DNA from: Cryptosporangium phraense
GTDB taxonomy: Bacteria > Actinomycetota > Actinomycetes > Mycobacteriales > Cryptosporangiaceae
Length of the DNA stretch: 64,000 bases
Direction of reading: 5' to 3'
NCBI RefSeq assembly: GCF_006912135.1
Contig: NZ_VIRS01000015.1
Location: 1 to 64,000, forward strand
Shown here in pieces: positions 8,542 to 16,187 of this stretch. Both the position numbers and the translations under genes were made by a program. Position 1 is the stretch's first letter. The number at the start of each line of letters is the position of its first letter. The notes under the pieces are model-generated. The model had not been told where the DNA came from. It did no database searches and saw only the letters and a program-made list of their open reading frames with translations.

Positions 8542-8561
8542 GACCCCTCTGTTCGGGGGTC
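8542..8561 (-). terminator. Short GC hairpin downstream of the 2-oxoacid dehydrogenase operon
   Basis: GACCCC (8542-8547) pairs with GGGGTC (8556-8561) around an 8 nt loop. It lies between the end of the E2 gene (8720) and the TetR start (8513), both on the minus strand. There is no T-run, so termination is only a possibility. The rest of 8514-8719 shows short repeats of CGCCGAGCGCCGG and no gene. Confidence 0.3.
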
Positions 8562-8719
8562 CGGACCCGCGGGTTCCGGCCATCCGGCCTCGCGCCGGCG
8601 GACGGATGCACAGGTGGTCGCCGTTTGAGACTACGGCGCCAGGCCTCGGCCAAGCGCTTGTCGCTCACCGCCGAGCGCCGGACGCCGAGCGCCGGGCGCC
8701 AGGCACTGGCCGAGCAGCC

Positions 8720-10345
8720 TCAGAGGCGGGCGACGGCTGCCGCTGGGTTCTCGATCGCGTCGGCGACTCGGCGGAGAAACGCGGCGGCCGTGGCGCCGTC
8801 GCAGACGCGGTGATCGAAGACGAGGCTCAGGCTGGCGATCTTGCGGGGGACGATCGCACCGTCGACGACCCATGGGCGATCGATGATGCGGCCCAGCGCG
8901 AGCATTCCTACCTGGGGCGGGACGAGGATCGGGGTGCTGCCGTCGATGTCGAACACGCCGTAGTTGTTGAGGGTGAAGGTGCCGTTGGCCGGGCCGGCGG
9001 TCCCCTCGCGGGCGGCTTCGGTGAGGCGGCGGATCTCGGTGTCGAGGTCGGTCGTGGTGAGGGATTCGGCGTTCTGCACCGCGGGGACGACCAAGCCCCG
9101 GCGGCCCTGGACGGCGAGCCCCAGATGGACGTGCGGGTGGTGGACGATTTCCCGGCGGTCGGGGTCGAATCGGGCGTTGAAGACCGGGAAGTCGCGGAGG
9201 GCGGAGACGGTGAAGCGGGCGAGGTAGGCGATCAGCCCCGGGCCGGGGCGTAGCTGTTCGCGCAGGTTGACGAGCGCCGTGGTGTCCACGTCGGCCCAGA
9301 TCGTGACGTCGGGGATCTCGCGCCGCGCCCGCTCGTACACCGCCGCCGCCGCGACGCCGGCCGCCGACAATGCCGACCGCCCCTTCAGGACCGTCGCCGC
9401 GCCGCCGGATGGTTCGCCGCCGGGCCCGTGGTTGAGCACTGCGCCGCCGGGCCCGTGGTCGCGCACTGCGCCGCCGGGCCCGTGGTCGCGCACTGCGCCG
9501 CCGGGCCCGTGGTCGCGCACTGCGCCGCCGGGCCCGTGGTTGAGCACTGCGCCGAGGTGGGTCGATGAGGCGTCGTCGGTCAGTTCCGGATCGTGATCGG
9601 TAGGCCACGCCTTGGTCGATCCGGCTCGCGCGGCCGGCAGCCGGCCCGGGGCGGCGATGCCCGCGGCGCGTTCGACGTCGCGGCGGAGGATCAGGCCTCC
9701 GTGGCCGGTGCCTCGGATCGCTAGGAGATCGACGCCGTGCTCGGCCGCGAGCTTCCGCACCAACGGCGAAACCACTCGAGGTCGCCCTTCGGCCTCCCCG
9801 ACCGAGCGCCCCGCCTCCCCGCCGGACCCAACTGCGCCGCCCGCACTCCCGCCGGAGCCGCCCCCGCCCGGAACACCCCCGCCCGGAACACCCCCGCCCG
9901 GAACGCCCCCGCCCGGAACGCCTACGCCGGGGACGCCTCCGCCGGGAGCGCCCCCGCCCGGAACGCCTCCGCCGGGAACGCCTCCGTCGGCGCGCGGCGC
10001 GTCGGAGCCGAACACCACCCCGGCCCGCTTCGCCCTCGGCCGCCGGCGCCTCCTCGCCCCCTCCGCTGCACCAGTCCCGTACCCGATCAAAACCGCCCCG
10101 GACCCCTCTTCCACCTCCGACACCGACAACAGCGGCCGCCCCACCCCGAGCGTCTCCCCCACCGCCGCATGCACCCCGGTCACCACCCCGGCGAACGGCG
10201 TCGGCACCTCCACGGTCGCCTTCGCGGTCTCCACCTCCACGACCGCCTGGTCGACCGCCACGGTCTCCCCCGGCGCCACCAGCCACCGCACGATCTCGGC
10301 CTCGGTCAGGCCCTCTCCGAGGTCCGGCAACACGAACGTGCTCAC
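8720..10345 (-). CDS. bkdC: Branched-chain 2-oxoacid dehydrogenase E2 (dihydrolipoyl acyltransferase)
   Basis: A 541-residue E2. The lipoyl domain is at 1-80, with the lipoyl-lysine K42 in VETAKATVEVP. A peripheral subunit-binding domain follows (VVSPLVRKLAAEHGVDL, about 185-220). The catalytic acyltransferase domain (about 320-541) ends with the active-site motif FDHRVCDG. Two repeat-made linkers are unusual: a GVPGG array (about 118-165) and five 9-residue copies with HGPGG (about 265-310). The GTG start at 10345 overlaps the E1beta stop (GTGA). The E1alpha-E1beta-E2 order opposite an Lrp-type regulator is typical of bkd operons. No E3 is present. Confidence 0.92.
   Translation of the reverse strand: MSTFVLPDLGEGLTEAEIVRWLVAPGETVAVDQAVVEVETAKATVEVPTPFAGVVTGVHAAVGETLGVGRPLLSVSEVEEGSGAVLIGYGTGAAEGARRRRRPRAKRAGVVFGSDAPRADGGVPGGGVPGGGAPGGGVPGVGVPGGGVPGGGVPGGGVPGGGGSGGSAGGAVGSGGEAGRSVGEAEGRPRVVSPLVRKLAAEHGVDLLAIRGTGHGGLILRRDVERAAGIAAPGRLPAARAGSTKAWPTDHDPELTDDASSTHLGAVLNHGPGGAVRDHGPGGAVRDHGPGGAVRDHGPGGAVLNHGPGGEPSGGAATVLKGRSALSAAGVAAAAVYERARREIPDVTIWADVDTTALVNLREQLRPGPGLIAYLARFTVSALRDFPVFNARFDPDRREIVHHPHVHLGLAVQGRRGLVVPAVQNAESLTTTDLDTEIRRLTEAAREGTAGPANGTFTLNNYGVFDIDGSTPILVPPQVGMLALGRIIDRPWVVDGAIVPRKIASLSLVFDHRVCDGATAAAFLRRVADAIENPAAAVARL
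9416..9550 (-). repeat. Five-copy 27 bp tandem repeat in the E2 gene
   Basis: Five units with an exact 27 bp period (9416, 9443, 9470, 9497, 9524) encode the 9-residue HGPGGAVRD/LN repeats of the second E2 linker. The first and last copies share TTGAG where the middle three have TCGCG. That pattern suggests internal copies were amplified after the flanking ones. Confidence 0.95.
9861..9990 (-). repeat. 15 bp tandem repeat encoding the GVPGG linker of E2
   Basis: About nine 15 bp units of the type CCCGCCCGGAACACC, with CGCCGGG variants towards 9990, encode repeated GGGVP on the minus strand. It is a second, independent in-frame expansion within the same gene. Confidence 0.9.
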
Positions 10346-11496
10346 GCGTCCTCCCACTGCAGGTCGTCCACGGCGTCGAGCACCCGGTCCACGCTCGGGA
10401 GGTGAAACGACTCGTACGCCGGCGGCGGGTACGGGATGTCGAACCCGGTCACCCTCCGCACCGGCGCGGCCAGCGCGGTGAAGCACCGCTCGCTCACCCG
10501 CGCGGCGATCTCCGCCGCGACCCCACCGAAGCCCGCCGCCTCCGCGACCACCACGGCCCGCCCGGTCCGCGCCACCGACGCGCACACGGTCTCGTCGTCG
10601 AACGGCACGAGTGTGCGCATGTCCACGACCTCCAGCGATCGCCCCTCCAGGAACGCGACCGAGGCCGCCGACAGACAAACCCCCACCGACGGCCCGTACG
10701 CGATCAGCGTCACGTCGGTCCCGGCCCGCCGCACGACCGCCCGCCCCGGCTCCGCCCCGGCCACCGACGCTCCCGCCACTGCCGCCCCCGCCACCGACGC
10801 CCCCGCCAACGGCGACGCCGCCACTGCCGCCCCCGCCACCGACGCCCCCGCCAACGGCGACGACGCCACCGCCGCCGCGGACGGCGACGAAGACAGCGCC
10901 GCCGCCGATGGCGACGACAACGATGACGACGACAACGACGAGAACGCCACCTCCTCCGACGTCCAATACAGCTTCTTGGGCTCGAGAAACACGACCGGAT
11001 CCGACCGCCGCAACGCGGCGCGCATCAGCTCGTACGCATCCGCCGCCGACGAAGGGGCATAGACCTCCAGGCCCGGCGTATGGGCGTAGTACGCCTCGGA
11101 AGAGTCGCAGTGGTGCTCGACTCCTCCGATCCCCCCGCCGTACGGAATCCGCAGCACGATCGGCAGCGTGACCGCGCCCGCGGTCCGGTTCCGCATCTTG
11201 GCGACATGGCTGACGATCTGCTCGAACGCCGGATACGCGAACGCGTCGAACTGCATCTCGACGACCGGCCGGAAGCCGTTCATCGCCATCCCGACCGCCA
11301 TCCCGACGATGCCCGACTCGGCCAGCGGCGTATCGAAGCACCGCTCCGATCCGAATTCCGCGGCCAGCCCGTCGGTCACCCGGAAGACCCCGCCGAGCGC
11401 GCCGACGTCCTCACCGAACACCACCACCGAGGAATCCACCGCCATCGCGTCACGCAACGCGCGGTTGATGGCCCCGGCCATCGTGACCTTCTCCAT
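10342..11496 (-). CDS. bkdB: Branched-chain 2-oxoacid dehydrogenase E1 beta subunit, with low-complexity insertion
   Basis: A 384-residue E1beta. Its pyrimidine-binding transketolase domain (VVVFGEDVGALGGVF about 24-38, PIVLRIPYGGGIGGVEHHCDS about 112-132) and C-terminal transketolase domain (VTLIAYGPSVGVCLSAA, VVVAEAAGFGG) are intact. Between them, at about 183-253, is a Ser/Ala/Gly-rich stretch of roughly 65 residues including SPLAGASVAGAAVAA repeats. The family is normally about 325-335 residues with a short hinge here. The ATG at 11496 overlaps the E1alpha stop (TGATG). E1beta pairs with E1alpha as a thiamin-diphosphate heterotetramer. Confidence 0.93.
   Translation of the reverse strand: MEKVTMAGAINRALRDAMAVDSSVVVFGEDVGALGGVFRVTDGLAAEFGSERCFDTPLAESGIVGMAVGMAMNGFRPVVEMQFDAFAYPAFEQIVSHVAKMRNRTAGAVTLPIVLRIPYGGGIGGVEHHCDSSEAYYAHTPGLEVYAPSSAADAYELMRAALRRSDPVVFLEPKKLYWTSEEVAFSSLSSSSLSSPSAAALSSSPSAAAVASSPLAGASVAGAAVAASPLAGASVAGAAVAGASVAGAEPGRAVVRRAGTDVTLIAYGPSVGVCLSAASVAFLEGRSLEVVDMRTLVPFDDETVCASVARTGRAVVVAEAAGFGGVAAEIAARVSERCFTALAAPVRRVTGFDIPYPPPAYESFHLPSVDRVLDAVDDLQWEDA
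10775..10864 (-). repeat. 45 bp tandem duplication within the E1beta insertion
   Basis: Two copies with a 45 bp period (from 10775 and 10820) encode the duplicated 15-residue SPLAGASVAGAAVAA segment. They are flanked by shorter GCC/GAC-rich repeats up to about 10950. Confidence 0.85.
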
Positions 11497-12578
11497 CAGA
11501 CCTCGACCTCCCGGCTCAGCTCGTCCCGCACCAGCGCGGCCTGCTCCCTCAGCTGCGGTGTCGGCTCGGCGAAGACGTGCGCGAACAGCCGGGCGGGGTC
11601 GGGCGCGGCCGGCGACGACGCCCGCAGCGCGGCCGCGACCCGCTCGGCCTCGGTGTCGAACGCGACCTGCGCCGCGTCGTCCAGCAGCCCGGAAGCGCGC
11701 AGGTAGGTCGCCAATCGCAGCAGCGGGTCCCGCGGAGCCCACGCGGAGACCTCGTCCGCCGACCGGTAGCGCCCGTCGTCGTCGGCGTTCGTGTGGGCCT
11801 GCACGCGGTAGGTGTGCGCCTCGACGAGCTGCGGCCCCTCCCCGGCCCGCGCCCGCGCGACCGCGTCGCCGAGCACGGTGAGCAGCGCGGCGACGTCGTT
11901 GCCGTCGACCCGCTGGCCCGGGATGCCGAACCCGATGCCCCGGTGGGCCAGTGACGGTGCCGCCGTCTGGCGGGATAGCGGCACCGAGATCGCGTACTCG
12001 TTGTTCTGCACGAAGAACACCACCGGAACCGCGAACACGGCGGCGAAGTTCAGCGCCTCGGCGAAGTCGCCCTCGCTGGTGGCGCCGTCGCCGCACATCG
12101 CCAGCGCCACGGTCGGCTCGGAGCGCAGTTTCGCCGCGAGAGCGACCCCGACCGCGTGCGGCAGCTGGGTCGCCAGCGGCGTCGCCTGGGTGGCGACCCG
12201 GTGCCGGTAGGGGTCGTACCCGCAGTGCCAGTCGCCGCGTAGCAGGGTCAGCGTCTCGACCGGGTCGACCCCGCGCGCCACCATAGCGACCGCGTCGCGG
12301 TAGGTCGGGAACAGCCAGTCCCCGTCGTCGAGCACGTGCGCCGCCGCGATCTGACACGCCTCCTGCCCCGTCGACGACGGGTAGACCGCCAGCCGGCCCT
12401 GCCGGACCAGCGCGTACGCCTGTTCGTTGAACCTCCGGCCGAGAACGAGCGCGCCGTAGGCGCGCACCAGGTCCGTCGCCTCCGGTATGCGGACGTCGTC
12501 CCGCACCCGCTTTCCTTCGACGTCGATGAGCTGGACGGGGTCGGCCGACGGCAACAAGTGAGCGGGATCACGTGTCAT
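11496..12578 (-). CDS. bkdA: Branched-chain 2-oxoacid dehydrogenase E1 alpha subunit
   Basis: A 360-residue thiamin-diphosphate-dependent subunit that decarboxylates 2-oxoacids from Val, Leu and Ile. Visible motifs are YPSSTGQEACQIA (about 66-78), the thiamin-diphosphate/Mg motif GDGATSEGDFAEALNFAAVF then VQNNEYAIS (about 163-195), and HTYRVQAHTNADDDGRYR. The ATG at 12578 is preferred over a TTG at 12593, because TTGGAG of that codon pair serves as the ribosome site. It is first in the operon, with an Lrp-type regulator divergent. Confidence 0.94.
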   Translation of the reverse strand: MTRDPAHLLPSADPVQLIDVEGKRVRDDVRIPEATDLVRAYGALVLGRRFNEQAYALVRQGRLAVYPSSTGQEACQIAAAHVLDDGDWLFPTYRDAVAMVARGVDPVETLTLLRGDWHCGYDPYRHRVATQATPLATQLPHAVGVALAAKLRSEPTVALAMCGDGATSEGDFAEALNFAAVFAVPVVFFVQNNEYAISVPLSRQTAAPSLAHRGIGFGIPGQRVDGNDVAALLTVLGDAVARARAGEGPQLVEAHTYRVQAHTNADDDGRYRSADEVSAWAPRDPLLRLATYLRASGLLDDAAQVAFDTEAERVAAALRASSPAAPDPARLFAHVFAEPTPQLREQAALVRDELSREVEV

Positions 12579-12611
12579 GACCAGATGCTCCAACCAGAGC
12601 CAATCGCCCGG

Positions 12612-12643
12612 GAAAATGCCGTCCGATACGAGAAAATGTCGTC
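12612..12643. promoter_or_regulatory. Paired GAAAATG(C/T)CGTC direct repeats in the bkd/Lrp promoter region
   Basis: Two 12 bp copies (12612-12623 and 12632-12643) differ at one base and lie 20 bp apart, about two helical turns. They sit in the 131 bp gap between E1alpha and the Lrp-type gene. Helically phased, AT-richer sites suit the oligomeric Lrp/BkdR family. Binding is inferred from position and spacing. Confidence 0.45.
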
Positions 12644-12709
12644 ACCGAGACGGCGATCGAGGGCCGATCGTCCTGGCCCGGCGAGCACGGGAGGAGGCCG
12701 GCGAGACAC

Positions 12710-13171
12710 ATGGCCATCCGTCTGGACGACGTCGACCGCCGCATCCTGGCCGAGCTGACCGCGGACGGCCGCCTGTCGATGCGCACGCTCGCCGAGCGGG
12801 TCCATATCTCGCGGGCGAACGCGTACGCCCGGGTCGACCGGCTGCGCGAGAACGGGGTGATCCGCGGCTTCCACGCCGACGTCGACCCGACCGCGCTCGG
12901 GCTCGGAACGACCGCCTACGTGACGCTGAACCTGAGCCAGCACGAGTGGCGGACGCTCCGGGCGCGGTTGCGGTCGCTCCCCGGCGTCGTGCAGATCGGG
13001 CTGGTCGGGGGCGAGTTCGACGTGATCCTGCTCGTCCGGACCCGGGACAACGCCGAGTTGCGCCGGTTGGTGCTGGACGAGATCCAGAGCATCGACGGGG
13101 TGTTGAGCACTCGGACGCTGCTGGTGTTCGAGGAGCTGGAACCGGTCGAGCCGGTCACTTGGGATGAATAG
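12710..13171 (+). CDS. bkdR: Lrp/AsnC family regulator, BkdR-like
   Basis: A 153-residue Lrp-family protein. The N-terminal winged helix (LDDVDRRILAELTADGRLSMRTLAERVHISRANAYARVDRL) is followed by a RAM ligand/oligomer domain (LPGVVQIGLVGGEFDVILLVR, about 95-118). BkdR proteins activate bkd operons in response to branched-chain amino acids, and this gene is divergent from bkdA-type E1alpha. A GGAGGAGG lies 13 nt before the ATG. The family call is firm. The target is inferred from the divergent arrangement. Confidence 0.88.
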   Translation: MAIRLDDVDRRILAELTADGRLSMRTLAERVHISRANAYARVDRLRENGVIRGFHADVDPTALGLGTTAYVTLNLSQHEWRTLRARLRSLPGVVQIGLVGGEFDVILLVRTRDNAELRRLVLDEIQSIDGVLSTRTLLVFEELEPVEPVTWDE

Positions 13172-13242
13172 GCGTTAAACGGGTATATAGCGTTCATCGA
13201 GTCTCGGTGGCGACGTTCGCCGTCCGACGAGGAGGTGGCCCG

Positions 13243-14274
13243 TTGACGGACCCGCCCAACGTTCCGCCGCACCACCCGTCCGGCTACGGCGACGAGCCGG
13301 GCTACTACGGGCACGACCAGCCGGATTACACCGGGCGCTCCGGCGGGGCCGGTTCCGGGCCGCCGGGGCACGGATCGCCGGCCTACGGATCGGCCGGCCA
13401 CGACCACCCCGCGCCCGGTTCCCCCGGGCACGGTTCCCCCGGGCACGGTTCCGCCGGGTACTCGGCCGGATCCGCGGCCGGTGGGCTGGCCGGGCTGGGG
13501 ATCGCCGGGATGGCCGGGGCCGAGTCCGCGGGCAAGAAGGCCGGCCGGTTCGGGCGGAGCCGTCGCACGACGGCCGATCGGCCCGGGCTGGGCACCTCCC
13601 CGTCGATCCCGGTGCTGGTCGGCGCCCGGCGCGACACCGCCGTGGTGGCCCTCGCGGCCGCGACCGCGCTGCTGATCGCGCTGGCCGTCGCGCTGAGCCT
13701 GCTGCTCTACCGGGCCCGCGCCGACGACACGCTGGCGACGGCCCGCTCCGCGGCGACGCCGCATCCCGCGGCCGCGGCCCGTCCGGGCGACGAGTCCCCG
13801 GCCGCGGCGGCCGTCGAGCCCGGGGCGTCGGCGCAGGCCCAGGAGACCGGAGCGGCCGAGCACGAGTCCACCGACGCGGCCGAGGAGACGACGGACCCGG
13901 ACGCGGCGGCGGCCGCGTCGGAATCGGCCAAGGCGTCGGCCGAGGCGAGCGCCGAGCCCTCCGCCGAGGCGACGGCCGACGACACGTCGACGCACGGCTC
14001 GGACGACATCGACGAGCTCGCGCTGACCGGGTCGGGGGCGCCGTGGGTGGCGAGCATGGGGCTGGCGTTGACGCTGTCGGGGTTCGCGCTGGTGCGGACG
14101 TTCCGGCGTCGCCTGCCGCTGTTCGCCGCCGACGTTCCGCTCACGATCGAGGAGATGGTGGCGTTCATCCGGCGCCGGGAACCGGTTCCGGACGACGAGC
14201 CGCCCGCCCGGCACCTCAGGCCGGCCAACCAGTCCGCCCGCCTCCGCCGGGTGGCGTCCCGAGCCGACCGCTGA
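13243..14274 (+). CDS. Two-pass membrane protein of unknown function with LAxTG-like motif
   Basis: No known function recognised. The 343-residue protein has a Gly/Pro/His/Tyr-rich N-terminal region (1-75) with short repeats (GSPGHGSPGHG), then TM1 at about 131-157. A long Ala/Ser/Glu stalk (about 160-250) leads to LALTG at 259-263, which is followed at once by TM2 (about 266-287), Arg residues and a 55-residue basic tail. LAxTG plus TM plus positive charge resembles a class E sortase signal. However, real sorting signals end soon after the charge. TTG 13243 is chosen because GGAGG precedes it by 7 nt; a GTG at 13207 has no ribosome site. It is convergent with the Ser/Thr kinase gene. Confidence 0.65.
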   Translation: MTDPPNVPPHHPSGYGDEPGYYGHDQPDYTGRSGGAGSGPPGHGSPAYGSAGHDHPAPGSPGHGSPGHGSAGYSAGSAAGGLAGLGIAGMAGAESAGKKAGRFGRSRRTTADRPGLGTSPSIPVLVGARRDTAVVALAAATALLIALAVALSLLLYRARADDTLATARSAATPHPAAAARPGDESPAAAAVEPGASAQAQETGAAEHESTDAAEETTDPDAAAAASESAKASAEASAEPSAEATADDTSTHGSDDIDELALTGSGAPWVASMGLALTLSGFALVRTFRRRLPLFAADVPLTIEEMVAFIRRREPVPDDEPPARHLRPANQSARLRRVASRADR

Positions 14275-14287
14275 CGGTCCCGGGCCG

Positions 14288-16090
14288 TCAGGTGGTGAAC
14301 GCGCTGCCCGAGCTGCCGTCCGTGTCCGGCGAGATCACCGCGGCGACGCACCGGTAGACGCGCGAACCGTCGGCGTAGGCGCGCTCGCTCGGCGGGAGGA
14401 CGTCGACCGACCACTCGGCGGTTGGGACCCGCTTGGCCGCGTCGGTGCGCCGGGTGGCGAGCATGACCGCGGACGTGCAGAGCTTGGTGACGTCGGGGTG
14501 TTCGCTGAGCGTCGTCTGGCTGGACGTGAGCGCGTCCCGCGGGAGCGGCGCGATCGCGAACGTCTCCCAGCGGTGGAGGTCGTCGCAGGGCTGGCGCTCG
14601 ATCGTGACCTGCCCGACGATGACGACCATCCCCGACCAGCACTCCGGCTCCACGACACAGCGGCCGCCGGCCTTCGCGGCCGGGCACGAGGCGGTCGTCG
14701 TCTCGACCCCGTAGTCGACGCCACCCGACGTCGTCGCCGGCCCGGACGACTCGGCCTTCGGCGCCGCGGTGGTACCGGGCTCGCCACCCCGATCCCGGAA
14801 CACGAAGAAACCGGCCCCGACCAGCGCGACCACCACCAGCGCCGCCGCGGCCCCGGCGAGCACGCCGGCCAGCCCGACCCCCCGCTTCCCGCCTCCCGCC
14901 GGCGACGACGGGTCGCCCCGGTGCGCGGGCGCCCAGGCGTACGGCGGCGCCCCGGCGCTCTCCGGCGCGGCCGCGTGCCGCCCCGACTCCCCGGCCGACG
15001 GCCCACTCGGAAAACTCGGATGCGATTGCCACGGCGGCTCGGACCCCGCCCGCGGCGCGCCCGCATCCCCGCCCGGCCGCGCCGGTCCGCTGACCGGCCC
15101 AGCCGCCTGCGGCGGCCCACTCGGAGCCGCCGCCTGCGGCGGCCCGCTCGGAAAACTCGGGTGCGGCGACGGCCCGGCGTCCGGTGGCCGGAGCGAAATA
15201 CTCGGGGCGGAGGTCGCACCCGCACCAGTCCCCACCGCGTACCCCGAGGCACTCACCGACGCCTGCGCCAGGGCCGCGTACATCGCCGCCCCGTCCGCGA
15301 ACCGCTCCGCCGGCGACGGCGCCATGGCCTGCGCGATCACCTGCATCAACGGCGGCGGCACCCAGGGCAGCCACGGCAGCGGCTCGTCGAGCATCCGGAC
15401 GATCGCCGCCAGGCTCGGCGACCCGGTGTCGGGAAACCGCGGCGGCCGCCCGTTCAACAGCGCGTAGAGCGTCGCCCCGAACGAATAGACGTCCCCCGTC
15501 GGCGCCGGCGGCGCCATCGAGAACGCCTCGGGCGGCGCGTAGGCGGGCGTCAGCGCCTCGAGCGTCACCGACTGCTCGACGTCGGCCGTGAGGATGGACG
15601 CGAGCCCGAAGTCGGCCAGGCCGACCATCCCGTAGCGGTTCACCAGGATGTTGGCCGGCTTGATGTCCCGGTGCAGCACCCCCAGCCGGTGCGCCGCACC
15701 GAGCGCGTCGGCCAGTCGCACGGCGAGGTCGTGCACCTCGGCGGCCGGCAACCCGCCGCGGGACTTGAGCACGTCGTTCAGCGACCCGCCGGTGCACAGC
15801 TCCATCACCAGATACGGACGCCCGTCGGCCAGCGTCCCGGCGTCGTACAGCCCGATCACGTGCGGATGGTCGGACAGCCGACCGGCCGCCTGCACCTCAC
15901 GGTAGAAGCGGCGTTGGTCACGCTCCGTGTTCAAGGTCCGGTTGTCGACCTTCACGGCGACGTCCCGTCCGACGACGATCTGGGTCGCCAGATAGACGGT
16001 CGCGCACCCACCGGACCCGAGCACGTCGCGGAGCTCGTAGCCGGGAACGTCGGGGAGCCGGTGCACGGGCGGAAGCGTAGACGACGGCAA
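14288..16090 (-). CDS. Transmembrane serine/threonine protein kinase
   Basis: A 600-residue Hanks-type kinase. The cytoplasmic kinase domain (about 18-285) has the glycine loop LGSGGCATVYLA, AVKV lysine, HRDIKPANIL catalytic loop and ADFGLAS. A Pro/Ala/Gly linker with repeated HPSFPSGP and GPPQAA follows, then one TM segment (about 404-430). The external domain of about 165 residues has at least six Cys (SCPA, RCVVEPECW, QPCDDLHRWE, LC, YRC). Its CDDLHRWE pattern recalls the small extracellular septum-formation-type domain of actinobacteria. No PASTA repeats are seen. The start is TTG at 16090, or GTG at 16066. The ligand and substrates are unknown. Confidence 0.88.
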   Translation of the reverse strand: MPSSTLPPVHRLPDVPGYELRDVLGSGGCATVYLATQIVVGRDVAVKVDNRTLNTERDQRRFYREVQAAGRLSDHPHVIGLYDAGTLADGRPYLVMELCTGGSLNDVLKSRGGLPAAEVHDLAVRLADALGAAHRLGVLHRDIKPANILVNRYGMVGLADFGLASILTADVEQSVTLEALTPAYAPPEAFSMAPPAPTGDVYSFGATLYALLNGRPPRFPDTGSPSLAAIVRMLDEPLPWLPWVPPPLMQVIAQAMAPSPAERFADGAAMYAALAQASVSASGYAVGTGAGATSAPSISLRPPDAGPSPHPSFPSGPPQAAAPSGPPQAAGPVSGPARPGGDAGAPRAGSEPPWQSHPSFPSGPSAGESGRHAAAPESAGAPPYAWAPAHRGDPSSPAGGGKRGVGLAGVLAGAAAALVVVALVGAGFFVFRDRGGEPGTTAAPKAESSGPATTSGGVDYGVETTTASCPAAKAGGRCVVEPECWSGMVVIVGQVTIERQPCDDLHRWETFAIAPLPRDALTSSQTTLSEHPDVTKLCTSAVMLATRRTDAAKRVPTAEWSVDVLPPSERAYADGSRVYRCVAAVISPDTDGSSGSAFTT

Positions 16091-16187
16091 AACCCCTGTG
16101 ACAAGGGCGCCTTCTTGATCGATACCCCTTCGTAGGTCAGTGCGCTACCGTGCACAACGGATCGGGAAGTATCGGTGAGGACGAACA

